Positions 1-6,570 of a DNA stretch of 14,195 nucleotides are shown piece by piece. The position numbers were made by a program, and so were the translations under genes. The notes beneath the pieces are model-generated. The model saw nothing but the letters and a program-made list of their open reading frames with translations, searched no databases and was not told the DNA's origin. This DNA is from an uncultured Actinotalea sp. (GTDB taxonomy: Bacteria > Actinomycetota > Actinomycetes > Actinomycetales > Cellulomonadaceae): positions 1 through 14,195 of the forward strand of contig NZ_CAMPHH010000061.1 in NCBI RefSeq assembly GCF_946885855.1. Direction: 5' to 3'. Each line of letters opens with the position of its first letter. The first letter of the stretch is position 1.

Positions 1-79
1 CACGAAACCCCCCGTTCCCTGTTCACCGCCGGCACCGCCGGCATGTCGGCACCCCGCCGGCCCCACCCGAGAGGTCGTC

Positions 80-1129
80 ATGAGAATCCGATCAGCACTG
101 TCCGTCACCGCCGCGTCCGTGGCCGCGGCCCTGATGCTCAGCGGCTGCGTCGAGGGTGAGGGCTCGGCCACGCAGGCGGACGCCCCGGCCCCCGGCGCCA
201 CCAGCGACGGCGGCTGGAGCAGCGACACCCTGACCGTCGACTTCGCGACGTACAACCCCCTGAGCCTCATCATCAAGGAACAGGGCTGGCTCGAGGAGAC
301 CCTCGGCGACGACGTCACGGTCGAGTGGGTCCAGTCCGCCGGGTCGAACAAGGCCAACGAGGCGCTGCGCGCCGGGGCGGTCGACGTCGGCTCCACCGCC
401 GGCTCCGCGGCCCTGCTCGCGCGGGCCAACGGGTCCCCGATCAAGACGATCTCGGTCTACACCCAGCCCGAGTGGTCCGCGATCGTCGTCCCGGCCGACT
501 CCGACATCGACTCCGTCGAGGAGCTCGCCGGCACCTCGATCGCCGCCACCAAGGGCACCGACCCCTACTTCTTCCTGCTCCAGACGCTCGAGGAGCACGG
601 CCTGACCCTCGCCGACGTCGAGGTGCAGAACCTCCAGCACGCCGACGGCCGCACCGCCCTGGAGAACGGCTCGGTGCAGGCCTGGTCCGGCCTCGACCCG
701 ATCATGGCCGACTCCGAGGTCAACGCCGGCTCGAAGCTGATCTACCGCAACATCGACTTCAACACCTACGGCTTCCTCAACGCGACGGAGAGCTTCCTCG
801 AGCAGTCGCCCGACCTCGCCCAGGTCGTCGTCGACGCGTACGAGAAGGCGCGGCAGTGGGCGCTGGACAACCCGGAGGAGACGGCGCAGATCCTCGCCGA
901 CGTCGCCGGCATCGACCTGGCCATCGCGGAGAAGGTCATCCTCGAGCGCACCGTCATCGACCTGGACCCCGTCCCGGGCGAGACGCAGCGGGCGGTGCTC
1001 GAGGTCGTCGGCCCGATCTTCGTCGAGTCCGGCGACGTGTCCAGCCAGGAGCAGATCGACGAGGCGCTCGACGCCCTCTTCGACGACTCGTTCGTGACGC
1101 AGGCCGACCCGGCCTCGATCGCGGACTGA
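80..1129 (+). CDS. SsuA-like ABC transporter substrate-binding lipoprotein (sulfonate/nitrate/taurine family)
   Basis: Extracytoplasmic binding protein that would capture a small anion, probably an aliphatic sulfonate or similar organosulfur compound, and deliver it to the permease encoded next. The 349-residue product starts with a basic n-region, a hydrophobic stretch and a lipobox LSGC with the lipidated cysteine at residue 23, followed by a Ser/Ala/Pro/Gly-rich linker. The mature part has the SsuA/NMT1-like pattern: a first strand then 'SLIIKEQGWLEE', 'VEWVQ', 'EALRAGAVDVGST', 'IVVPADSDI', 'SVEELAGTSIAATKGT' and 'ENGSVQAWSGLDP', which closely parallels the order of motifs in E. coli SsuA. 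Start ATG 80 is chosen because GAGAGG (69-74) sits 5 nt upstream and the signal peptide begins there. It is the first gene of the sulfur cluster. The ligand is inferred from family and neighbours; nitrate, taurine or a thiamine-precursor-like ligand cannot be excluded by sequence alone. Confidence 0.9.
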   Translation: MRIRSALSVTAASVAAALMLSGCVEGEGSATQADAPAPGATSDGGWSSDTLTVDFATYNPLSLIIKEQGWLEETLGDDVTVEWVQSAGSNKANEALRAGAVDVGSTAGSAALLARANGSPIKTISVYTQPEWSAIVVPADSDIDSVEELAGTSIAATKGTDPYFFLLQTLEEHGLTLADVEVQNLQHADGRTALENGSVQAWSGLDPIMADSEVNAGSKLIYRNIDFNTYGFLNATESFLEQSPDLAQVVVDAYEKARQWALDNPEETAQILADVAGIDLAIAEKVILERTVIDLDPVPGETQRAVLEVVGPIFVESGDVSSQEQIDEALDALFDDSFVTQADPASIAD

Positions 1130-1135
1130 CAGACC

Positions 1136-1171
1136 GGTGCCGGCCCTCGTCGGGGGGCGGGGGCCGGCACC
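1136..1171 (+). terminator. Intra-operon GC hairpin after the binding-protein gene
   Basis: GGTGCCGGCCC (1136-1146) is perfectly complementary to GGGCCGGCACC (1161-1171), giving an 11-bp stem with a 14-nt loop that starts 7 nt after the stop codon of the binding-protein gene. No T-run follows, so a full intrinsic terminator is unlikely. In binding-protein-dependent transporter operons such stems commonly act as 3' stabilisers or partial terminators, so that more binding protein than permease is made. The stem is seen directly; its role is inferred. Confidence 0.6.
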
Positions 1172-1200
1172 ACCCCTCCAGCACGGAACCGCCGGGCGCA

Positions 1201-1220
1201 CGGCACGGCACGGCACGGCA
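1201..1220. repeat. (CGGCA)4 pentanucleotide tandem repeat
   Basis: Four exact head-to-tail copies of CGGCA occupy 1201-1220, in the spacer between the binding-protein and permease genes, 57 nt before the permease start. The bases just before (CGCA) look like a degenerate extra copy. It is non-coding, so slippage here would change spacing or mRNA structure and not reading frame. Confidence 0.75.
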
Positions 1221-1277
1221 CCCAGCTCACCACCGGCACCACCCGGCACGCCTCGCGCGGACGGAAGGACACCCACG

Positions 1278-2216
1278 ATGACGCCCCTCGACGGTTCCAC
1301 GACCACGACCACGACCACGAACCCGATGCCAGGCACCGACGCGCCCACGAGCACGTTCGGCCAGTGGCGGTCCGGCTCCACCGAGCCCGCGACCCAGGTC
1401 GCCGTGTCCTCCTACGGGGCGTCGGCCGTCGAGCGGCCACGGAAGCACCCGCTGGGCGATCGTGCCGGCCGCCTCGCGCTGGGGGTCGTGTCCCCCCTCG
1501 CCGTCCTGGGGCTGTGGCACCTCCTGACGGCCGTGACCGGGACGTTCGCGCCGCACCAGCTGCCCGCACCGACCGCGGTCTGGTCCGCTGCCGTCGAGCT
1601 GGCGACGTGGCAGAACGGCCCCACCCTCTGGGAGCACATGGCGATCTCGACGCAGCGCGTCTTCCTGGGCTTCGCCCTGGGCGCGGTGGCCGGCCTCGTC
1701 GTGGGAGCCGCCGTCGGCCTCTCCCGGCTGTCGGACGCCCTCTTCGCCGGGAGCCTCGGCGCGCTGCGCGCCGTCCCCTCCCTCGCCTGGGTCCCCCTCC
1801 TCATCCTGTGGATGGGCATCAACGAGGACTCCAAGGTCACCCTGATCGCCATCGGCGCCTTCTTCCCCGTCTACACCACCGTCGCCTCCGCACTGCGTCA
1901 CGTCGACCGGCACCTCGTGGAGGCGGGCCGGGCCTACGGCCTGCGGGGGGTGTCGCTGCTCACGCGCGTGCAGCTGCCCGCCGCCACCCCGTCCGTCGTC
2001 GCCGGGCTCCGCCTCGCTCTCGCCCAGTCCTGGCTCTTCCTGGTCGCCGCCGAGCTCATCGCCTCCTCGATGGGTCTCGGCTTCCTCCTGACCGACTCGG
2101 CCAACAACGGACGGGTTGACCGCATCCTCCTGGCCATCGTGCTGCTCGCCGTGCTCGGCAAGGGCACCGACGCCCTCATCGGCGTCGTCGAGAAGCGCCT
2201 GCTGCGCCGCTTCTGA
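1278..2216 (+). CDS. SsuC-like ABC transporter permease
   Basis: Inner-membrane channel subunit of the importer, partner of the upstream lipoprotein. The 312-residue product has a hydrophilic tail of about 60 residues with seven consecutive threonines (8-14), then about six hydrophobic segments (roughly 64-87, 122-149, 161-181, 186-206, 243-264, 282-304). The ATPase-docking EAA loop is visible as 'VEAGRAYGLRG' at 214-224, followed by 'VQLPAATPSVVAGLRLAL', typical of the BPD_transp_1 permeases of the SsuC/TauC/NrtB group. ATG 1278 is chosen over the in-frame upstream GTG 1137 because GGAAGGA (1263-1269) precedes it, and the GTG falls inside the hairpin and repeat region. It is separated from the next gene by 28 nt. 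The long Thr-rich N-terminal tail is unusual for the family. No cognate ATPase gene lies between 1 and 6223. Confidence 0.9.
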   Translation: MTPLDGSTTTTTTTNPMPGTDAPTSTFGQWRSGSTEPATQVAVSSYGASAVERPRKHPLGDRAGRLALGVVSPLAVLGLWHLLTAVTGTFAPHQLPAPTAVWSAAVELATWQNGPTLWEHMAISTQRVFLGFALGAVAGLVVGAAVGLSRLSDALFAGSLGALRAVPSLAWVPLLILWMGINEDSKVTLIAIGAFFPVYTTVASALRHVDRHLVEAGRAYGLRGVSLLTRVQLPAATPSVVAGLRLALAQSWLFLVAAELIASSMGLGFLLTDSANNGRVDRILLAIVLLAVLGKGTDALIGVVEKRLLRRF

Positions 2217-2244
2217 CCGCGACCTCCCCCGACCCGAGGACGGC

Positions 2245-4299
2245 ATGACCACCGCCACGATCAGCAACCTCCTCGTCGAGGACCGGACCTACCCGGCTCC
2301 CGACGGGCCCTGGAACGTCGGCCCGGCGGAGCACGCACGCCTCCTCGCCGCCGCGGACCAGGACCCCGTCGCCTTCTGGGAGCTGGCCGCGCGGCGCCTG
2401 GAGTGGGCCGAGCCGTGGCACACCGCCCACAGCTGGGCGCCCGCGGTCCCGGACCCCGCGGACCCGGAGCGGCTCACGGTCCCGCGCGCCGAGTGGTTCG
2501 CCGGCGGGCGGCTCAACGTCGCCGTCAACTGCGTGGACCGGCACGTCGCCGCGGGGCGGGGCGACAAGGTCGCGCTCTACGTCGAGGGCGAGCCCGGCGA
2601 CCGCCGGGTTCTCACCTACGCCGACCTGCAGCGCGAGGTCGCCCGCGCCGCGAACGCGCTGACGGCGCTCGGGGTCGGCAAGGGCGACCGGGTCGTCGTG
2701 TACCTGCCGGTCCTCGCCGAGACCCTCGTCGTCACGCTCGCGATCGCGCGGATCGGCGCGATCCACTCCCTCGTCTTCGGCGGGTTCTCCGCGGAGGCCC
2801 TCCGCTTCCGGCTCGAGGACCTCCGGGCGAAGGTGCTCGTCACCTCCGACGGCCAGTTCCGCCGGGGGCAGGCGGTCCCCACCAAGGCGACCGCCGACGA
2901 GGCCGCCGCGGGGCTCGCCCACGTGGAGCACGTGCTCGTGGTCCGCCGCACCGGGGACGCGACCCCCGACGTCCCCTGGACGCCCGGGCGCGACGTGTGG
3001 TGGCACGACGTCGTCGACACCGCGGACGACCACCACGAGGCCGAGGCCTTCGACGCCGAGACCCCGCTCTTCGTCATCTACACCTCCGGCACCACCGGGA
3101 AGCCCAAGGGTCTGGTCCACACCGCGGGCGGCTACCTCACCCAGGCCTCCTGGACGCACTGGGCGCTCTTCGACGCGCGCGACGACGACGTCCACTGGTG
3201 CACCGCGGACCTCGCCTGGGTCACCGCGCACACGTACGAGATCTACGGCCCGCTGAGCAACGGGCTGACCCAGGTCCTCTACGAGGGGACGCCGAGCAGC
3301 CCGCACACCGCGCGGCACCTGGAGATCATCGAGCGCTACGGCGTGACCGTGTACTACACGGCCCCCACGCTCATCCGCACGCTCATGACCTGGTTTCCCG
3401 ACGGCGTGCCGGACACCTACGACCTGTCGAGCCTGCGCCTGCTGGGCACCGTCGGGGAGTCCATCAACCCCGAGGCGTGGGTGTGGTTCCGGGAGCAGCT
3501 CGGCCGCGGGGAGCTGCCGGTCGTCGACACGTGGTGGCAGTCGGAGACCGGTGCCACGATGATCGCCCCGCTGCCGGGCGTCACCACCCTCAAGCCCGGC
3601 TCCGCGACCCGTCCCCTGCCCGGCATCTCCGCCAAGGTCGTGGACGAGGCCGGGGCCGAGGTCCCGCACGGTGCCGGCGGCTTCCTCGTCGTCGACCGCC
3701 CGTGGCCGGGGATGGCCCGGACCGTCTGGGGCGACCCCGAGCGGTACCGCGACGCCTACTGGGCCCGGTTCGCCGCGCAGGGCTACTACCTCGCCGGGGA
3801 CGGCGCCCGCTACGACGCCGACGGCGACATCTGGCTGCTCGGGCGCGTGGACGACGTCATCAACGTCTCGGGGCACCGGCTGTCGACCATCGAGATCGAG
3901 TCGGCGCTGGTCGCTCACCCGGCCGTGGGCGAGGCCGGTGTGGCGGGGGTCGAGGACCCCACCACCGGGCAGGCCGTCGCCGCGTTCGTCATCCCCGCCC
4001 GGCCGCCCGCCTCCGCCGACGACGCCGCGGCGTGGGCCGAGCACGCCGGTGTCCTGCGCGACGCCCTCCGGGCGCACGTCGCCCGGCAGATCGGCCCGAT
4101 CGCCAAGCCGCGCGACGTCGTCGTCGTGCCGGACCTGCCCAAGACCCGGTCCGGCAAGATCATGCGCCGCCTGCTCGCGGACCTCGTCGCCGGGGGAAGC
4201 CTCGGGGACGTCACCTCGTTGCAGGACGAGACGGCCCTCACCCGCATCCAGGCGGTCCTGCGCGCCCGCGCTGCGGCCACGTCGAAGGAGAACCCGTGA
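2245..4299 (+). CDS. acs: Acetyl-CoA synthetase-like AMP-forming acyl-CoA ligase
   Basis: Activates a short carboxylic acid, most likely acetate, to acyl-AMP and then acyl-CoA in the cytoplasm. The 684-residue length suits Acs (about 650). ANL-family landmarks are in order: adenylate P-loop YTSGTTGKPKG at 279-289, acyl-pocket region WVTAH at 325-329, TVGESIN at 402-408, TWWQSETG at 429-436, 'YYLAGDGARYDADGDIWLLG', hinge/A8 region 'RVDDVINVSGHRLST', and the C-terminal catalytic Lys638 in 'PKTRSGKIMRR', the residue acetylated in many Acs enzymes. The Val, Thr and Trp that line the acetate pocket in Salmonella Acs are kept, which supports a C2 substrate. ATG 2245 has GAGGA (2236-2240) upstream and begins the conserved 'SNLL' N-terminus. 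Its stop overlaps the next start (GTGA). In this cluster it may supply acetyl-CoA for O-acetylation or activate a carbon skeleton from the imported sulfur compound; that link is inference. Confidence 0.9.
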   Translation: MTTATISNLLVEDRTYPAPDGPWNVGPAEHARLLAAADQDPVAFWELAARRLEWAEPWHTAHSWAPAVPDPADPERLTVPRAEWFAGGRLNVAVNCVDRHVAAGRGDKVALYVEGEPGDRRVLTYADLQREVARAANALTALGVGKGDRVVVYLPVLAETLVVTLAIARIGAIHSLVFGGFSAEALRFRLEDLRAKVLVTSDGQFRRGQAVPTKATADEAAAGLAHVEHVLVVRRTGDATPDVPWTPGRDVWWHDVVDTADDHHEAEAFDAETPLFVIYTSGTTGKPKGLVHTAGGYLTQASWTHWALFDARDDDVHWCTADLAWVTAHTYEIYGPLSNGLTQVLYEGTPSSPHTARHLEIIERYGVTVYYTAPTLIRTLMTWFPDGVPDTYDLSSLRLLGTVGESINPEAWVWFREQLGRGELPVVDTWWQSETGATMIAPLPGVTTLKPGSATRPLPGISAKVVDEAGAEVPHGAGGFLVVDRPWPGMARTVWGDPERYRDAYWARFAAQGYYLAGDGARYDADGDIWLLGRVDDVINVSGHRLSTIEIESALVAHPAVGEAGVAGVEDPTTGQAVAAFVIPARPPASADDAAAWAEHAGVLRDALRAHVARQIGPIAKPRDVVVVPDLPKTRSGKIMRRLLADLVAGGSLGDVTSLQDETALTRIQAVLRARAAATSKENP

Positions 4300-5672
4300 C
4301 CGAACCGACCACCGGCGACCGCCGCTGGGGCTTCCGCACCCGCGCGCTGCACGCGGGCGGGGTCCCCGACCCGACCACGGGCGCCCGGGCCGTGCCGATC
4401 TACCAGACGACGAGCTTCGTCTTCGACGACACGAACGACGCCGCGAACCTCTTCGCGCTGCAGAAGTACGGCAACATCTACAGCCGCATCGGCAACCCCA
4501 CGGTGGCCGCGCTGGAGGAGCGCATCGCCTCGCTCGAGGGCGGGATCGGGGCGGTCGCGACGTCGTCGGGCATGGCAGCGGAGTTCATCACGTTCGCGGC
4601 GCTCGTCGGCGCCGGGGACCACGTCGTCGCCGCCGCGTCGCTGTACGGCGGGACCGTCACCCAGCTCGACGTCACGCTGCGGCGGTTCGGCGTGGAGACC
4701 ACGTTCGTCCCCGGCACGGACCCGGCGGACTACGCCGCCGCGATCCGCCCCGAGACCAAGGTCGTCTACGCCGAGATCGTCGCGAACCCCTCCGGCGAGA
4801 TCACGGACATCGCCGGACTGGCGGAGGTCGCGCACGCCGCGGGCGTCCCGCTCGTCATCGACGCCACGCTGAGCACCCCGTACCTGTGCCGCCCCATCGA
4901 GCACGGCGCGGACATCGTCATCCACTCCGTGACGAAGTTCCTCGGCGGGCACGGGACCACCCTGGGCGGCGTCGTCGTCGAGAGCGGCCGGTTCGACTGG
5001 GGCAACGGGCGGTTCCCGCAGATGACCGAGCCCGTGGCGTCCTACGGGGGCGTCAGCTGGTGGGAGAACTTCGGCGAGTACGGGTTCCTCACCAAGCTGC
5101 GCTCGGAGCAGCTGCGGGACATCGGCCCGTCCCTGGCGCCGCAGTCGGCGTTCAACCTCCTCCAGGGCGTCGAGACCCTCCCGCAGCGGATCGAGGCGCA
5201 CGTGGCCAACGCGCGGGAGGTCGCCGCGTGGCTCGAGGCGGACCCGCGGGTCGGGTACGTCAACTGGGCCGGCCTCCCGTCCCACCCGCACCACGAGCGG
5301 GCGCAGCACTACCTGCCGCTCGGGCCGGGCTCGGTGTTCGCCTTCGGCGTCCGCGGCCCCGCCGACGTGCCCGGTCGCGAGGCCGGCCGACGCTTCATCG
5401 AGGGGCTCCAGCTCGCGAGCCACCTGGCCAACATCGGCGACGCCCGCACGCTCGTCATCCACCCCGGCTCCACCACCCACCAGCAGCTGTCCGCCGAGCA
5501 GCTGGCCGCGGCCGGCGTGCCGGAGGACCTCGTCCGGATCAGCGTGGGCCTGGAGGACGTCGAGGACATCCTGTGGGACCTGGACCAGGCCCTCACGGCC
5601 GCCGTCGGCCCCGCCGAGGCGTTCGCCGCCGACGACGCGGCGCGCACCGAGACCGTGGAGGTGTCCGCATGA
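4296..5672 (+). CDS. metY: O-acetylhomoserine/O-acetylserine sulfhydrylase (MetY type)
   Basis: PLP enzyme of the Cys/Met metabolism family that replaces the acetyl group of O-acetylhomoserine (or O-acetylserine) with sulfide to give homocysteine (or cysteine). The 458-residue size and motifs fit MetY rather than the shorter cystathionine synthases: 'GFRTRALHAGG' N-terminus, 'VPIYQTTSFVF', phosphate-binding Tyr62/Arg64 in 'YSRIGNPT', 'ATSSGMAAEF' at 88-97, 'LYGGT', PLP-ring Asp189, and Schiff-base Lys214 in 'SVTKFLGGHGT'. The C-terminal 'LVIHPGSTTHQQL' is also characteristic. The start is GTG 4296 with GAAGGAG (4284-4290) 5 nt upstream; it overlaps the ligase stop as GTGA, suggesting translational coupling. 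The acetyl-donor preference (homoserine versus serine ester) cannot be read from the sequence. Confidence 0.95.
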   Translation: MTEPTTGDRRWGFRTRALHAGGVPDPTTGARAVPIYQTTSFVFDDTNDAANLFALQKYGNIYSRIGNPTVAALEERIASLEGGIGAVATSSGMAAEFITFAALVGAGDHVVAAASLYGGTVTQLDVTLRRFGVETTFVPGTDPADYAAAIRPETKVVYAEIVANPSGEITDIAGLAEVAHAAGVPLVIDATLSTPYLCRPIEHGADIVIHSVTKFLGGHGTTLGGVVVESGRFDWGNGRFPQMTEPVASYGGVSWWENFGEYGFLTKLRSEQLRDIGPSLAPQSAFNLLQGVETLPQRIEAHVANAREVAAWLEADPRVGYVNWAGLPSHPHHERAQHYLPLGPGSVFAFGVRGPADVPGREAGRRFIEGLQLASHLANIGDARTLVIHPGSTTHQQLSAEQLAAAGVPEDLVRISVGLEDVEDILWDLDQALTAAVGPAEAFAADDAARTETVEVSA

Positions 5673-6223
5673 GCACCGTCGACGCCGGCGCGCCCGGCAC
5701 TGCCGGCGCCTGCGCGCTGCCCGCGCCCGCAGCCGCCCCGGCGCCCCGGACCTGGGTGGGACCGAGCGCCCCCGAGCGCCTCGCGATCCTGCGTCGCACC
5801 CGGTCGATCGCGATCGTCGGCGCCTCGGCGAACGCCTCCCGCGCCAGCTACTTCGTCGCGACCTACCTCCTCTCGTCCTCGCCCTACGACGTGTACTTCG
5901 TCAACCCGCGGGCCACGGAGATCCTCGGCCGGCCGGTGTACCCCTCGCTCGACGCGCTGCCGGTCGTGCCGGACCTCGTCGACGTCTTCCGCCGGCACGA
6001 GGACCTGCCCACGGTGCTGGACGAGACGCTCGCCGTGGGCGCGCGCACCCTGTGGCTCCAGCTCGGTTCGTGGCACGAGGACGTCGCCCGGCGGGCGGAG
6101 GAGGCGGGGCTCGAGGTCGTCATGGACCGCTGCGTGAAGATCGAGCACGCGCGGTTCCACGGCGGCCTGCACCTGGCCGGCTTCGACACGGGGGTGATCA
6201 GCTCGCGGCGCGCGCTGCGCTGA
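5669..6223 (+). CDS. CoA-binding domain protein (YccU/CoA_binding_2 type)
   Basis: Small 184-residue single-domain Rossmann protein resembling the CoA-binding module of succinyl-CoA synthetase alpha. An Ala/Pro-rich leader (about 1-30) precedes 'RSIAIVGASANASRASYFVATYL' type nucleotide loop (Gly51), 'DVYFVNPRATEILGRPVYPSL', 'DLVDVFRR', 'LWLQLGSWHEDVARRAEEAG' and a terminal 'VMDRCVKIEH' with Cys155, a position conserved in this family. No catalytic domain is attached. ATG 5669 has an excellent GGAGGTG (5657-5663) and overlaps the sulfhydrylase stop (ATGA), so the two are probably produced together. Co-occurrence with sulfhydrylase genes suggests a regulatory or carrier role in sulfur amino-acid synthesis; no enzyme activity is established for it here. 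Confidence 0.88.
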   Translation: MSTVDAGAPGTAGACALPAPAAAPAPRTWVGPSAPERLAILRRTRSIAIVGASANASRASYFVATYLLSSSPYDVYFVNPRATEILGRPVYPSLDALPVVPDLVDVFRRHEDLPTVLDETLAVGARTLWLQLGSWHEDVARRAEEAGLEVVMDRCVKIEHARFHGGLHLAGFDTGVISSRRALR

Positions 6224-6250
6224 CGGCCCGCCGGGAGCGCCACGGGGGCC

Positions 6251-6568
6251 TCAGGCGTCGTCGTCGGGCCACCACAGGGCGTCGCGCAGCCGCACGCGCG
6301 CGCCGTCCGGCGCCAGCGGGCATCCCTCGGCCCGGAGCACCGCGAGCGCCTCGGCCCGCTTGAAGGCCGGCGGCAGACCCGAGGCGTTGACCACGCGCCA
6401 CCACGGGACGCCCGAGCCGGCGCGGGACAGGACCGTCCCGACCTGGCGCGGGCCGCCGCGGCCGACGGCGCCGCGCACCTCCTCCGCGATCGTGCCGTAG
6501 GTCATGACCCGGCCGGCCGGGATGGCCGCGACGAGGTCGAGCACGGCCTCGAGGTACTCCTCGTCCAC
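6251..6568 (-). CDS. Alkyltransferase-like protein (ATL, MGMT family without the active cysteine)
   Basis: A 105-residue DNA-binding protein related to the C-terminal domain of O6-methylguanine-DNA methyltransferase. It is expected to bind O6-alkylguanine, flip the base and flag the lesion for nucleotide excision repair rather than repair it. Visible elements: 'IPAGRVMTYGTIAEEV' with Tyr24, the recognition helix 'RQVGTVL' with Arg41 at the arginine-finger place, and PWWRVV at 55-60, where the PCHRV active site would be, so Trp56 replaces the alkyl-accepting cysteine. This matches the Trp seen in fission yeast Atl1. The start is GTG (6566-6568), 2 nt after the phosphatase stop codon, so it is probably co-transcribed and translationally coupled. 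The end converges with the sulfur cluster, only 27 nt away. Confidence 0.9.
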   Translation of the reverse strand: MDEEYLEAVLDLVAAIPAGRVMTYGTIAEEVRGAVGRGGPRQVGTVLSRAGSGVPWWRVVNASGLPPAFKRAEALAVLRAEGCPLAPDGARVRLRDALWWPDDDA

Positions 6569-6570
6569 GG

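Noticed and set aside
3..83. Possible C-terminal tail of an upstream gene ending TGA at 81-83, overlapping the first ATG as ATGA
   Set aside because: The overlap is tempting for a missing ATPase, but the frame uses many codons rare in this genome (CGA, GTT, CCT, CAT, CCA, TCA) and encodes an Arg/His/Pro-rich string without family features. It cannot be decided from 80 nt.
1137..1277. N-terminal extension of the permease from GTG 1137
   Set aside because: It lies in the hairpin and CGGCA repeat, lacks a ribosome site and gives low-complexity residues; ATG 1278 has GGAAGGA upstream.
2116..2244. N-terminal extension of the ligase overlapping the permease gene
   Set aside because: The extra residues are a Ser/Ala/Pro/Cys-rich shadow of the permease C-terminus; ATG 2245 has GAGGA and starts the conserved region.
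2176..4077. Long minus-strand open frame opposite the Acs-like ligase
   Set aside because: It has no recognisable motif and mirrors the codon pattern of the ligase on the other strand, which has complete family motifs.
3915..5480. Long minus-strand open frame opposite the ligase end and metY
   Set aside because: It is a compositional shadow; the plus-strand genes have catalytic residues and ribosome sites.
6224..6250. Terminator between the sulfur cluster and the ATL gene
   Set aside because: The 27-nt convergent gap allows only a weak GGCCC/GGGCC pairing with a long loop, not enough to call.
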